Source: Paracoccus jeotgali (lineage in GTDB: Bacteria > Pseudomonadota > Alphaproteobacteria > Rhodobacterales > Rhodobacteraceae). Taken from it: a stretch of 64,000 bases of DNA. A program made the translations under genes and the position numbers. Of the stretch, positions 1 to 8,022 are shown in pieces (position 1 is the first letter of the stretch; every line of letters begins with the position of its first letter). Where the stretch lies: NCBI RefSeq assembly GCF_002865605.1, contig NZ_CP025583.1:2832501-2896500 (forward strand), read 5' to 3'. A model generated the notes under the pieces. The model ran no database searches. It saw nothing but the letters and a program-made list of their open reading frames with translations, and had not been told where the DNA came from.

Positions 1-49
1 GACGGATGCCGGCATCAAGCGTGCGGCTGATCTCGGGGCCAAGCGGCAT
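1..49 (-). CDS. regB: Sensor histidine kinase RegB, N-terminal start only (partial)
   Basis: The first 49 bases, read on the minus strand, open with ATG and encode 16 residues beginning MPLGPEISRTL before the window ends. In Rhodobacterales the redox-sensing membrane kinase RegB (PrrB/ActS) is transcribed divergently from senC-regA, which is the arrangement here, and the short N-terminus fits a RegB-type cytoplasmic lead-in. The identification is mainly inferred from synteny because no kinase domain is visible. The 83 bases between this start and senC would hold both divergent promoters. Confidence 0.6.
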   Translation of the reverse strand, partial: MPLGPEISRTLDAGIR

Positions 50-132
50 GGCGTTCCTACTGCGACAAGACAGGGCGTTGATATCCGGTCGCGGTTGCGC
101 GATCAATGCGCCGCGACAGGAAGGGAACGGCG

Positions 133-759
133 ATGAATGACAGGCGGATACTGATAGTCGGTTTGGCGGTGGCGGTCTTGCTGCTGCTGGGCGGGGCGTT
201 TCTGCTGACGCGCGGCGGCGCGGACAGCGACCGGTTCGCGCAATGTCGCGCCAGCGTCGTGGCCGGGGGCGCAGGTGCCCTTGGCGGGCCGTTTGAGTTG
301 ACCAGCGAGACCGGCGCGCGGGTGACCGATGCGCAGGTCTTCACCAAGCCCTCGCTGCTGTATTTCGGCTATACCTTCTGCCCCGATGTCTGCCCGCTGG
401 ACAGCGCCCGCAATGCCGAGGCGATCGACCTGCTGGCCGAACGCGGGATCGACGCGCAGCCGGTCTTCATTACCGTCGACCCCAAGCGCGACACCCCCGA
501 GGTCGTGGCCGAGTTCACCGACAACCTGCACGAGGACATGCTGGGTCTGACCGGAACGGTCGAGGAAATCGACGCGGTCAGCAAGCAGTGGAAGAATTAC
601 TACAAGGTGAATGACGACGGCAGCGACTATTACCTCGTCGATCACATGACCAACACCTATCTGGTGCTGCCCGAACACGGCACGGTCGAGTTCTTTCACC
701 GCGACCTGACGCCCGAGGATCTGGCGCAACGCGTCGCCTGCTTTGTCAACGCGTCCTGA
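133..759 (+). CDS. senC: SCO1/SenC copper chaperone for cytochrome oxidase
   Basis: A 208-residue protein of the SCO1/SenC/PrrC thioredoxin-fold family, which delivers copper to the CuA site of cytochrome c oxidase and is tied to RegBA signalling in purple bacteria. One N-terminal membrane segment (about residues 6-27) anchors it in the inner membrane facing the periplasm. The copper-binding CPDVC motif has Cys83 and Cys87, and the distal ligand is His171 in the VDHMTNTY stretch, so the full ligand set is present. The start is placed at the MNDRR methionine, preceded by an AGGGAACGG ribosome site, rather than at an in-frame start 27 bases upstream. It lies 71 bases before regA, facing the same way. 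Confidence 0.95.
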   Translation: MNDRRILIVGLAVAVLLLLGGAFLLTRGGADSDRFAQCRASVVAGGAGALGGPFELTSETGARVTDAQVFTKPSLLYFGYTFCPDVCPLDSARNAEAIDLLAERGIDAQPVFITVDPKRDTPEVVAEFTDNLHEDMLGLTGTVEEIDAVSKQWKNYYKVNDDGSDYYLVDHMTNTYLVLPEHGTVEFFHRDLTPEDLAQRVACFVNAS

Positions 760-830
760 AGCCGCATCGGCATTTGATTCCCCGCCCGTGACCGCATAGA
801 GAAGGAAAACCTTTTTTCGGCGGAGGCACG

Positions 831-1385
831 ATGGCGGACGAGATCCAGATGCAACCAGGCGATGATGCGTCGCTTTTGCTGGTCGATGATGACGAGGTCT
901 TCGTCAACCGTCTGGCCCGCGCGATGGAGCGGCGCGGCTTTCAGCCCACCGTCGCGATTTCGGTTGCCGAAGCGATGGAGGCGGTCCGCAAATCGCCCGC
1001 CGCCCATGCCGTGATCGACCTGCGGCTGGAAGACGGCAGCGGTCTGGACGTGGTCGAGGCGCTGCGCGACGCCCGTGCTGACGCCCGCATCATCGTGCTG
1101 ACCGGCTATGGCGCCATCGCGACGGCAGTGGCGGCGGTCAAGATGGGGGCCACCGATTACCTTTCGAAACCCGCCGATGCGAATGACATTGCCGCCGCAT
1201 TGCTGCAAACCGGCGAGGCATTGCCGCCGCCGCCCGATAATCCGATGTCGGCGGATCGGGTTAAATGGGAACATATCCAAAGGGTGTATGAACAATGCGA
1301 CCGCAATGTCAGCGAAACGGCGCGGCGTTTGCATATGCATCGGCGGACATTGCAACGTATTCTTGCAAAGCGCAGCCCGAAATAA
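831..1385 (+). CDS. regA: Redox response regulator RegA/ActR/PrrA
   Basis: A 184-residue response regulator of the RegA (PrrA, ActR) family, the DNA-binding partner of RegB that controls photosynthesis, carbon and nitrogen fixation and respiratory genes in response to redox state. The receiver domain carries the acidic pocket (VDDDEVF) and phospho-acceptor Asp63 in VIDLRLEDGSG, the same position as in Rhodobacter RegA. A short proline-rich linker leads to the C-terminal Fis-type helix-turn-helix with the nearly invariant NVSETARRLHMHRRTLQRIL core. A strong GGAGG ribosome site precedes the ATG. The neighbours senC and hvrA complete the classical cluster. Confidence 0.97.
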   Translation: MADEIQMQPGDDASLLLVDDDEVFVNRLARAMERRGFQPTVAISVAEAMEAVRKSPAAHAVIDLRLEDGSGLDVVEALRDARADARIIVLTGYGAIATAVAAVKMGATDYLSKPADANDIAAALLQTGEALPPPPDNPMSADRVKWEHIQRVYEQCDRNVSETARRLHMHRRTLQRILAKRSPK

Positions 1386-1461
1386 CTCGATAATTGAATG
1401 AATTGACTTGGGTTTCAGAGAGGATTAACGATTATCCAATATGCAACCAAGAAGGTGCGCC

Positions 1462-1770
1462 ATGGATATTGAAAACCTTTCTGTTAAAGAATTGACCGAA
1501 TTGCGGAAGAAAATCGACCGTGCAATTGCCGGGTATGAGGATCGCAAGCGCAAGGAAGCCGTGGCTGCGGCCGAGGCTGCGGCCCGCGAACATGGCTTTT
1601 CGCTGAATGAATTGACCGGCGCAAAGCCCGGCCGTTCGACCACGGTTTCGGTGCCGAAATACGCCAATCCGCAGGACCGCTCGCAGACCTGGACCGGGCG
1701 CGGGCGTCGGCCGAATTGGGTTCAGCAGGCTTTGGCCGAAGGCAAGAATCTGGAAGATCTGGCGATCTGA
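1462..1770 (+). CDS. hvrA: H-NS family trans-acting regulator HvrA
   Basis: A 102-residue H-NS-type protein. The N-terminal half is a helical, charged oligomerisation region (about residues 5-45), and the C-terminal half carries the H-NS DNA-binding core ending in TGRGRRPNW (about residues 78-86), an AT-hook-like motif that contacts the minor groove. In Rhodobacter, HvrA sits directly after regA and modulates photosynthesis and nitrogen-fixation genes; the same order here supports the name. The start is the methionine of MDIENLSVKEL after an AAGGTG ribosome site; an ATG seven codons upstream is less likely. No photosynthesis genes are visible in the window, so its targets here are unknown. 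Confidence 0.88.
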   Translation: MDIENLSVKELTELRKKIDRAIAGYEDRKRKEAVAAAEAAAREHGFSLNELTGAKPGRSTTVSVPKYANPQDRSQTWTGRGRRPNWVQQALAEGKNLEDLAI

Positions 1771-1794
1771 TCCGACAGGCCCGCTCGCGCGGGG

Positions 1795-2394
1795 TCACAT
1801 CTGCGCGAGCAATTCCTCGAACCGGGCAAGATAGGCGCGTCTTGCCTCGGCCGGGGGGCGCAGGCGAATGACCAGACCCGCGCAATGGTCGGGGTCCGGT
1901 CTTTTGAAGATCCCGCGTGCTTCGCTTTCCGAAAATCCCGCGATCTCTGTCGCTTCGAGCCAGGCCGAGACCTGATCGGCCTGCTTGATCTGCCGCCGCA
2001 CCGCCGCAGGCAGTTTCGCCGGCAGGCCAAAGCGGCGATGCACCGCCAAGGCCACCCGCGCATCCATCTCGCCATATTCCTGCCCGAGCGCGGATTTCAC
2101 CGGCGAGATCATGTCCCCCAGCACATATTCCGGCGCGTCATGCAGCAGCGCCGCCAGCCGCCATTGCGGCTGCGGATCGGGCGAGATGCGGCCAAAGGCC
2201 TGTTCGACCAGCAGGGAATGTTCGGCGACGGAATAGGGCCAGTCGCCGCGCGTCTGGCCATTCCACCGCGCGACAAAGGCCAGACCGTGCGCGATATCCT
2301 CGATCTCGATATCGACGGGCGTCGGGTCCAGCAGGTCCAGCCGGCGACCCGACAGCATCCGCTGCCAGGCCCGGCCAGAGGGATTGGCGGCCAT
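1795..2394 (-). CDS. HD-domain phosphohydrolase (YfbR-like nucleotidase family)
   Basis: A 199-residue HD-superfamily protein. Metal-binding landmarks are visible: a VAEHSLLVE histidine motif near residue 60 and the HD pair in LLHDAPEYVLGD near residues 85-95, with a later acidic residue in KQADQVSAWLEA. The DAPEYVLGD signature is typical of the YfbR/COG1896 5'-deoxynucleotidases, so it may act on deoxynucleoside monophosphates; the substrate is inferred. The start is the methionine of MAANPSGRAW. It is transcribed in the same direction as secB, whose stop lies just upstream. Confidence 0.8.
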   Translation of the reverse strand: MAANPSGRAWQRMLSGRRLDLLDPTPVDIEIEDIAHGLAFVARWNGQTRGDWPYSVAEHSLLVEQAFGRISPDPQPQWRLAALLHDAPEYVLGDMISPVKSALGQEYGEMDARVALAVHRRFGLPAKLPAAVRRQIKQADQVSAWLEATEIAGFSESEARGIFKRPDPDHCAGLVIRLRPPAEARRAYLARFEELLAQM

Positions 2395-2401
2395 ATCCGC
2401 G

Positions 2402-2938
2402 TTACGAAAGCTGGGTATCGGCCGGGCGTTCGGCGGCGGCGCGCCTGGCCAGTTCCTGACGATACATCGACACGAAATCGACCGGGTCCAGATTGACCGG
2501 CGGAAAACCGCCATCGCGGGTCGTGTCGCTGATGATCCGGCGGATGAACGGGAACAGGATCCGCGGACATTCGATCATCAGAAACGGGTGCAGTTGATCG
2601 TCCGGCACGCCCTCGATCTGGAAGACCCCGCCATAATCCAGCTCGCACAAGAACAGATTGCTGTCATCGGCGGTATTTTTCGACGAGACGCGGAATTTGC
2701 AGATCACCTCGTATTGATGGTCCACATTGCGTTTGCGCGCATCCAGACTGACCTGCACCGCAATTTCCGGGGTCACATCCGCGCCATTCAGCCCACGCTG
2801 GGCGACCACGTTTTCAAAGGAAAGATCGCGGACATATTGCGCCAGAATCTGCAGGCGGGGCTGCTGCGGCGCGGTGTTCTGGGCGGTGCCGCCGTCTTCG
2901 GGCTGCGGGGCCTGGCCCTGCGGGTCTTGGTCGGTCAT
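2402..2938 (-). CDS. secB: Protein-export chaperone SecB
   Basis: A 178-residue SecB, the tetrameric cytoplasmic chaperone that keeps preproteins unfolded and passes them to SecA. After a disordered Gln/Pro-rich N-terminus (about residues 1-27), the conserved LQILAQYVRDLSFEN opening is present, followed by the ECPRILFPFIRRIISDTTRDGGFPP core and the DFVSMYRQELA C-terminal helix that contacts substrates and SecA. Length and motifs are standard for alphaproteobacterial SecB. The gene lies upstream of the HD-domain gene with only a few bases between them, so they may be cotranscribed. Confidence 0.97.
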   Translation of the reverse strand: MTDQDPQGQAPQPEDGGTAQNTAPQQPRLQILAQYVRDLSFENVVAQRGLNGADVTPEIAVQVSLDARKRNVDHQYEVICKFRVSSKNTADDSNLFLCELDYGGVFQIEGVPDDQLHPFLMIECPRILFPFIRRIISDTTRDGGFPPVNLDPVDFVSMYRQELARRAAAERPADTQLS

Positions 2939-3022
2939 GTCTCGTCCTTTTCAAGGTCGGTTTCGGCGTCGGCCTTGTTCTAGCAGGGGGCGGGCATGGC
3001 CTCAACGCTTTGCACGCACGCC

Positions 3023-3583
3023 TTAATCTGGGCGGACCCAGCCCGAGGGCGGGCGGCGCCGGCCATCGGGGCCGCGTTCGTCCGGGTCGCGGTTGTCCGG
3101 CAATTCGATGTCGTCACGGGTGGGATAGGGATCGTCCTGCACGACATAATCGGCGTCGATCATGTCATCCTGCCCCCGGCCCGGCCAGCCATGGCGGGGC
3201 TGCGCGCCGCCGTCAAAGCCGAAGCCGCGCCGTGTCACCGTCATCCGCCGCCCGATCCGGCGCATCAGCCAGTCGCGCACGGCGGGGATCATCAGCAGCA
3301 GCCCCAGCGTGTCGGTGAAGAACCCCGGCGTCAGCAGCAGCACGCCCGCAATCAGGATCATCGCGCCATGTGCCAAAGGCCGCGTCGGGTCGTTCAGCGT
3401 GCGGAAGGAATGCTGGATCTGCATCAGCGTGCGCGCCCCTTGCGAGCGGATCAGCGCCGTGCCGACAAAGGCCGACAGCAGGACCAGCCCGATGGTGGGC
3501 CACAGCCCGATGGCGTCGCCGATCTGGATGAACAGCGCGATCTCGATCAACGGGATCAGAATAAACGGAATCAGCAGCGGCAT
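3023..3583 (-). CDS. fxsA: FxsA-family inner-membrane protein
   Basis: A 186-residue FxsA homologue (suppressor of F exclusion of phage T7 in E. coli). The N-terminal two thirds contains three or four hydrophobic segments: PLLIPFILIPLIEIALFI at the start, IGLWPTIGLVLLSAFVGTAL near residues 26-45, and a hairpin around residues 75-105. The remainder is a hydrophilic, Asp/Arg-rich cytoplasmic tail rich in predicted disorder. Exact function is unknown for the family. It sits between secB and the divergent Tim44-like gene, an order common in alphaproteobacteria. Confidence 0.9.
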   Translation of the reverse strand: MPLLIPFILIPLIEIALFIQIGDAIGLWPTIGLVLLSAFVGTALIRSQGARTLMQIQHSFRTLNDPTRPLAHGAMILIAGVLLLTPGFFTDTLGLLLMIPAVRDWLMRRIGRRMTVTRRGFGFDGGAQPRHGWPGRGQDDMIDADYVVQDDPYPTRDDIELPDNRDPDERGPDGRRRPPSGWVRPD

Positions 3584-3705
3584 GACGCTCCTCGGTGCGG
3601 GGTGGGCAACTGGACTTGGCCCGGTTGCATCCCTACATAAGAGCCTGAGTCCGAATTACCAACGCTCCGAATGACCGACGCCCTGACCCTGCCGAAGGAA
3701 GGCCG

Positions 3706-4371
3706 ATGCAAAACCCGATGATCCAGCTGCTCGTTCTCGCCGCGATTGCTGTCTTTCTGATCCTGCGCCTGCGCGGGGTGCTGGGGACGCGCGATGGCTT
3801 CGAGCCCACGAGGATCGAGGATGACGCCCGCCAGGTTCCGGATCTGACCGTCATCGACGATGACGGCCCGCGCCCGGCGGTCGACGACGATCTGGCCGAC
3901 CACGTCGATGCCGACAACCCCGCCTTGCCTGCGTTGAAGGCGATGAAGCGGGCCGACCCGTCGTTTTCGCTGGGCGAGTTCCTGTCCGGCGCGAAACAGG
4001 CTTACGAGATGATCCTGCTGGCCTTCGAGCGTGGCGATCTGGACGAGGTGCGCCCCTTCCTGTCGCCCGAGGTCGCCGGGGCCTTCGATCAGGTAATCGA
4101 GGCACGGCGCGAGGCTGGCCATCAGGTCGAGGCGCAATATCTGGGCACGCGCGAGACCGCGCTGACCTCGGCGCAGTTCGATCCGCAGACCGCGGTGGCC
4201 GAACTGACGGTGCGTTTCGTGGGCGAGATGATCTCGGCCACCAAGGATGCCGACGGCAACGTGATCGAGGGCAACCCGCGGACCGCACGCAAGCAGCGCG
4301 ACGATTGGACGTTCGAGCGGGTGATGACCTCGCCCGATCCGAACTGGCGGCTCGTCGCGACCGGGGCCTGA
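3706..4371 (+). CDS. Tim44/TimA-domain membrane-associated protein
   Basis: A 221-residue protein with one N-terminal transmembrane helix (about residues 5-21), an acidic low-complexity linker (about residues 35-75) and a C-terminal Tim44-like domain starting near residue 85 (FSLGEFLSGAKQAYEMILLAFERGD). Bacterial homologues (TimA) are related to the mitochondrial import motor subunit Tim44 and are thought to act in membrane protein biogenesis; the precise role is unproven. The location next to secB and fxsA is a common alphaproteobacterial arrangement. The stop overlaps the start of the Smr gene as TGATG, implying translational coupling. Confidence 0.88.
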   Translation: MQNPMIQLLVLAAIAVFLILRLRGVLGTRDGFEPTRIEDDARQVPDLTVIDDDGPRPAVDDDLADHVDADNPALPALKAMKRADPSFSLGEFLSGAKQAYEMILLAFERGDLDEVRPFLSPEVAGAFDQVIEARREAGHQVEAQYLGTRETALTSAQFDPQTAVAELTVRFVGEMISATKDADGNVIEGNPRTARKQRDDWTFERVMTSPDPNWRLVATGA

Positions 4372-4970
4372 TGTCTCGGCGACGGGGCCTGACGCAAGAG
4401 GATCACGAGTTGTGGTCCCGCGTCACGCGCACCGCAACGCCGCTGCACAAGGGCGCGCGGCACCCGCAGCCGACCCTGCCGCCGAAACCCGCCGCGCCGC
4501 CCGCGATTCGGCAACCGGTCGAGACCAGCTTTGCCCCGCCCGCCGGCCTGCGGATCGGTGCGGCGTCAGGGCAGGGGCCGCGCGGGCATGATTTCGCGCG
4601 CAGCCCGGCGGATGCGCTGGCCGAACAATCCCTGCGGATGGATCACAAGACCCACAAGCAGCTTCGCCGCGGCAAGCTGCGCCCCGAGGCGCGGCTGGAT
4701 CTGCACGGGCTGACGCTGGCGCAGGCGGGGCCAGAGCTGGCGTCGTTCATCCTGTCCTGCAAATCGCGCGGGATGCGGCTGGTGCTGGTCATCACCGGCA
4801 AGGGCCGCAGCGGCGATCCCGGCCCGCTGCCCACCCGCCTCGGCGCGCTGCGCCATCAGGTGCCGCATTGGCTGCACCGCCCGCCGCTGAGTTCGGCCGT
4901 GCAGCAGGTGGTGCCCGCCCATCTGCGCCACGGCGGGGCGGGGGCCTATTACGTCTATCTGCGCCGCTAG
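4371..4970 (+). CDS. Smr/MutS2 C-terminal domain protein
   Basis: A 199-residue protein. Its first half is a basic, proline-rich disordered region, and residues from about 95 onward form a Smr domain: the hallmark LDLHGLTL motif is present as RLDLHGLTLAQAG, followed by a strand-rich segment with VLVITGKGR near residues 140-150 and a typical GGAGAYYVYLRR ending. Smr domains are nicking endonucleases or RNA/DNA binders; the physiological role in this family is unknown. Translation is probably coupled to the upstream Tim44-like gene. The start is the ATG overlapping that gene's stop. Confidence 0.88.
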   Translation: MSRRRGLTQEDHELWSRVTRTATPLHKGARHPQPTLPPKPAAPPAIRQPVETSFAPPAGLRIGAASGQGPRGHDFARSPADALAEQSLRMDHKTHKQLRRGKLRPEARLDLHGLTLAQAGPELASFILSCKSRGMRLVLVITGKGRSGDPGPLPTRLGALRHQVPHWLHRPPLSSAVQQVVPAHLRHGGAGAYYVYLRR

Positions 4971-4971
4971 A

Positions 4972-5424
4972 TCACAACCCGCCGAAGACATCGTGCAGGA
5001 TTGCCGCCAGCGCCTCGCCGTCGCGGGCGGTGAAGGCGTCGGGCCGATTGCTGTCGATGTCCAGCACCCCGATCAACCGCTGCCCGGCGCCGAACACCGG
5101 CAGCACAAGTTCCGACCGGGTCGAGCTGGCGCAGGCGATATGGCCGGGGAAGGCATCGACATCGGGCACAAGCTGCATCTTTCCGCTGCGCGCCGCCGCA
5201 CCGCAGACCCCGCGCGAAAACGGGATCACCAGACAGCCGTGACCGCCCTGGTAGGGGCCGATCTTCAGCGTCTCGGGCTCGGTCACGCGATAAAAGCCGG
5301 TCCAGTCGAACCGGTCGCTGGCGTGGTGGATTTCGCAGGCGAGCGTCGCCATCAGCGCGACCTCGTCGGTTTCGCCATGGGTCAGCGCGGCGATGCTGGC
5401 CGCGAGGGCGTCGTAATCGGGCAT
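4972..5424 (-). CDS. msrC: Free methionine-(R)-sulfoxide reductase (GAF domain, fRMsr)
   Basis: A 150-residue single GAF-domain protein matching the fRMsr/MsrC family, which reduces free methionine-R-sulfoxide to methionine using thioredoxin. The three family cysteines are at residues 64, 74 and 98 (GCLVIP, GVCGAA, HIACAS), with the same spacing as the E. coli enzyme (10 and 24 residues), and the signatures GPYQGGHGC, FPGHIAC and GVLDIDSNRPDAF are intact. The gene converges on the Smr gene, with stops two bases apart. It follows the Lrp regulator gene on the same strand by about 30 bases, so the two could be cotranscribed. Confidence 0.92.
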   Translation of the reverse strand: MPDYDALAASIAALTHGETDEVALMATLACEIHHASDRFDWTGFYRVTEPETLKIGPYQGGHGCLVIPFSRGVCGAAARSGKMQLVPDVDAFPGHIACASSTRSELVLPVFGAGQRLIGVLDIDSNRPDAFTARDGEALAAILHDVFGGL

Positions 5425-5441
5425 GGGGTCTTCCTGATGGC

Positions 5442-5471
5442 TCAGACTGGCAGGATTCAGACTGGCAGGAT
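5442..5471. repeat. 15-bp perfect tandem duplication spanning the lrp stop codon
   Basis: The sequence TCAGACTGGCAGGAT occurs twice in direct tandem. Read on the minus strand it is the last four codons plus the TGA of the Lrp gene, followed immediately by an exact second copy with its own TGA. The gene therefore has a back-up stop in the same frame just after its own. It looks like a recent slippage duplication. Confidence 0.95.
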
Positions 5472-5936
5472 GGTGGTCGATTTGAGCTCTTCCATCGAAA
5501 GCAGCGCGGTGACGTTGTAGATTTTCACCTCGGCGATCAAGGCCTGATAGAAGGCGTCATAGGCGCGTGCGTCCGACACCCGCAGCTTGACGATATAGTC
5601 GATCTCGCCCGCCAGGCGATGCGCCTCGAGCACCTCGGGCCGCGATTGCAGCGCAGCCAGAAAGCGCTGCTGCCAGCCGGCCTCGTGCTCGCTGGTGCGG
5701 ATCAGGACGAAAAAGCAGGTGTCCAGCCCCACCGCCGCCGGGTCCAGCACCACGGTCTGCCGCCGGATCACGCCGGCATCCTTCAGCTTGCGGATGCGGT
5801 TCCAGACCGGGGTCTTGGACGAGCCGACCTTGCGGGCGATATCGTCCAGCGACTGGCTGGCATCGTCCTGCAACTCGATCAGGATTTTCCGGTCCAGAAG
5901 ATCCATCCGGGCTTTCGTTTCGCTGCGTTCACGCAT
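5457..5936 (-). CDS. Lrp/AsnC family transcriptional regulator
   Basis: A regulator of about 150-160 residues with an N-terminal winged helix-turn-helix (MDLLDRKILIELQDDASQSL through VWNRIRKLKDAGVI) and a C-terminal RAM effector-binding domain with the EAHRLAGEIDYIVKLRV glycine-turn motif. The start is uncertain: the methionine of MRERSETK is used here, but the MDLLDRKIL methionine ten residues later is the usual family start. It is divergent from the DUF2849-cysI-cysH operon, making it a good candidate regulator of assimilatory sulfur metabolism. The effector is unknown, although Lrp proteins commonly bind amino acids. Confidence 0.88.
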   Translation of the reverse strand: MRERSETKARMDLLDRKILIELQDDASQSLDDIARKVGSSKTPVWNRIRKLKDAGVIRRQTVVLDPAAVGLDTCFFVLIRTSEHEAGWQQRFLAALQSRPEVLEAHRLAGEIDYIVKLRVSDARAYDAFYQALIAEVKIYNVTALLSMEELKSTTILPV

Positions 5937-6055
5937 CTTGGGTCTTTGTCCTGTCAGGCGGTGCGTCGGGAACAATATTCCTTATTCGCCCCGGATACTA
6001 GCCCTCAACCGGAAGAATGTTCCATGATGCAGCTATAGCATATGGGAGATTCGCC

Positions 6056-6361
6056 ATGGCACGCATATTCGAGCCTGTCGTCATCTCGGCCAACGATCTT
6101 TTCGACGGCCGCGTGATCTATCTGAGCCCGGCCGACCAATGGGTCGGCTCGCTGTGCCAGGCAGAGCTGATCACCGACGAGGCGCGCGCCAAGGACCGGC
6201 TGGCGGATGCGCTGGCGCTGTCGGACCGCGCGGTGGGGGTGTTTCTGGCCCCGGCTCGCCCCGGCCCCGATGGCCGCCCCGAACCCGGACACCTGCGCGA
6301 AACCTTCCGCGCCGCCGGCCCGTCCAATTATTTCCACGGCAAGCAGGCAGAGCACGCGTAA
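6056..6361 (+). CDS. DUF2849 domain-containing protein of the sulfite reductase operon
   Basis: A 101-residue soluble protein of family DUF2849, found in Rhizobiales and Rhodobacterales almost always directly upstream of the nitrite/sulfite reductase-like gene. It opens with FEPVVISANDLFDGRVIYL and ends with the family-typical LRETFRAAGPSNYFHGKQAEHA. It has no membrane segment or recognisable catalytic motif; a role in sulfite reductase assembly or regulation is only an inference from gene order. The stop overlaps the start of the reductase gene (TAATG). The start is the ATG of MARIFEP rather than an in-frame start 13 codons upstream. Confidence 0.88.
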   Translation: MARIFEPVVISANDLFDGRVIYLSPADQWVGSLCQAELITDEARAKDRLADALALSDRAVGVFLAPARPGPDGRPEPGHLRETFRAAGPSNYFHGKQAEHA

Positions 6362-8022
6362 TGTATCACCATACCGATTTCGACCGCGCCTTTGTCGTCG
6401 ACCGCGCCCAGCGGTTCCGCGAGCAGATCAGCCGCCGCATCTCTGGCGCGCTGACCGAGGACGAGTTCCGCCCCCTGCGCCTGATGAACGGCGTCTATCT
6501 GCAACTGCACGCCTATATGCTGCGGATCGCCATTCCCTATGGCACGATCAGCCCCGACCAGATGCGCCGGCTGGCGGCGGTCGCGGATCGCTGGGACAAG
6601 GGCTATGGCCATTTCACCACGCGCCAGAACATCCAGTTCAACTGGCCCCGGCTGGTCGATATTCCCGACATGATGGACAGCCTGGCCGAGGTCGGCGTCC
6701 ACGCCATCCAGACCAGCGGCAACACCATCCGCAACGTCACCGCCGATCACTTCGCCGGCGCGGCGGCGGACGAGATCGCCGATCCCCGCCCCTATGCCGA
6801 GCTGATCCGGCAATGGTCCACCGACCACCCCGAGTTCCAGTTCCTGCCCCGCAAGTTCAAGATCGGCGTCACCGGCAGCCCGAATGACCGCGCCGTGGTC
6901 AAATCCCACGACATCGGCCTGCGGATGGTCGAACGGAACGGCCGCCACGGGTTCGAGGTCGCGGTCGGCGGCGGCCTTGGCCGCACACCGCTGATCGCGC
7001 AGGTGCTGGCCGATTTCGTACCCGCCGCCGATCTGCTGCCCTATCTGGAGGCGATCCTGTCGGCCTATAACTCGGTCGGACGGCGCGACAACAAGTTCAA
7101 GGCGCGGCTCAAGATCGCCGTGCTCGAGCTGGGGATCGACCATATCCGCGAGCTTGTGAACGCCCGCTTTGCCGAGATCCGCGCCCAGTATGACGGCAGC
7201 GACCAACAGGTGCTGGCCGAGATCGCGGCCCAGTTCACCCCGCCCGATCTGGCTTCGGGCCGCGCCACCGCGCCCTATGACGCCGCCCGCGCCGCCGATC
7301 CGCTGTTCCGGTCGTGGAGCGATACCAACCTGACCGCCCATCGCCACCCCGACCACGCCATCGTCACCGTCTCGCTGAAAAAGCACGGGGGCACGCCGGG
7401 GGACGCGACCTCGACCCAGATGCGGCTGCTGGCCGATCTGGCCGAGCGTTACGGCCACGGCGATCTGCGCGTCAGTCATGAGCAGAACATCGTGCTGCCC
7501 CATGTCCACCGCGCCGACCTGCCCGCGCTTTACCACGCCCTGCGCGAAGGCGATCTGGCGACGGCGAATATCGGGCTGATCAGCGACATCATCGCCTGCC
7601 CCGGTCTGGATTACTGCACGCTGGCGACGGCCCGCTCGATCCCCATCGCGCAGCAGATCGCGACCCGCTTCGACGAGCTGAAGCTGGAACACGAGATCGG
7701 GCCGATGAAGATCAAGATCTCCGGCTGCATCAATGCCTGCGGGCATCACCATGTCGGCCATATCGGGATTCTCGGCCTCGACCGCGCCGGGGTCGAGAAC
7801 TATCAGGTCACGCTGGGCGGCGACGGGACCGAGACGATGAGCATCGGCGAGCGCGCCGGGCCGGGCTTTTCCGGCGACGACATCGTCCCCGCGATCGAGC
7901 GCGTGGTGCTGGCCTATCTGGACCTGCGCCGCGACCCGGCCGAGACCTTCCTCGACGCGCTGCGCCGGCTGGGCACCGAACCCTTCAAGGCCGCGCTCTA
8001 CCCCAAAGCCGAGGCCGCATGA
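6361..8022 (+). CDS. cysI: Assimilatory sulfite reductase hemoprotein (siroheme, 4Fe-4S)
   Basis: A 553-residue member of the nitrite/sulfite reductase family, which carries out six-electron reduction of sulfite to sulfide. The siroheme-[4Fe-4S] cysteines are all present: Cys413 and Cys419 in ACPGLDYC, and Cys456 and Cys460 in SGCINACGHHH. The N-terminal half holds the ferredoxin-like repeat and the siroheme-contact arginines (TTRQNIQFNW, GNTIRNVT). It overlaps DUF2849 upstream and cysH downstream by a few bases, so the three form one operon. No flavoprotein partner (CysJ) is seen, so electrons probably come from ferredoxin or another carrier. A nitrite reductase role is possible, but cysH argues for sulfite. 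Confidence 0.93.
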   Translation: MYHHTDFDRAFVVDRAQRFREQISRRISGALTEDEFRPLRLMNGVYLQLHAYMLRIAIPYGTISPDQMRRLAAVADRWDKGYGHFTTRQNIQFNWPRLVDIPDMMDSLAEVGVHAIQTSGNTIRNVTADHFAGAAADEIADPRPYAELIRQWSTDHPEFQFLPRKFKIGVTGSPNDRAVVKSHDIGLRMVERNGRHGFEVAVGGGLGRTPLIAQVLADFVPAADLLPYLEAILSAYNSVGRRDNKFKARLKIAVLELGIDHIRELVNARFAEIRAQYDGSDQQVLAEIAAQFTPPDLASGRATAPYDAARAADPLFRSWSDTNLTAHRHPDHAIVTVSLKKHGGTPGDATSTQMRLLADLAERYGHGDLRVSHEQNIVLPHVHRADLPALYHALREGDLATANIGLISDIIACPGLDYCTLATARSIPIAQQIATRFDELKLEHEIGPMKIKISGCINACGHHHVGHIGILGLDRAGVENYQVTLGGDGTETMSIGERAGPGFSGDDIVPAIERVVLAYLDLRRDPAETFLDALRRLGTEPFKAALYPKAEAA

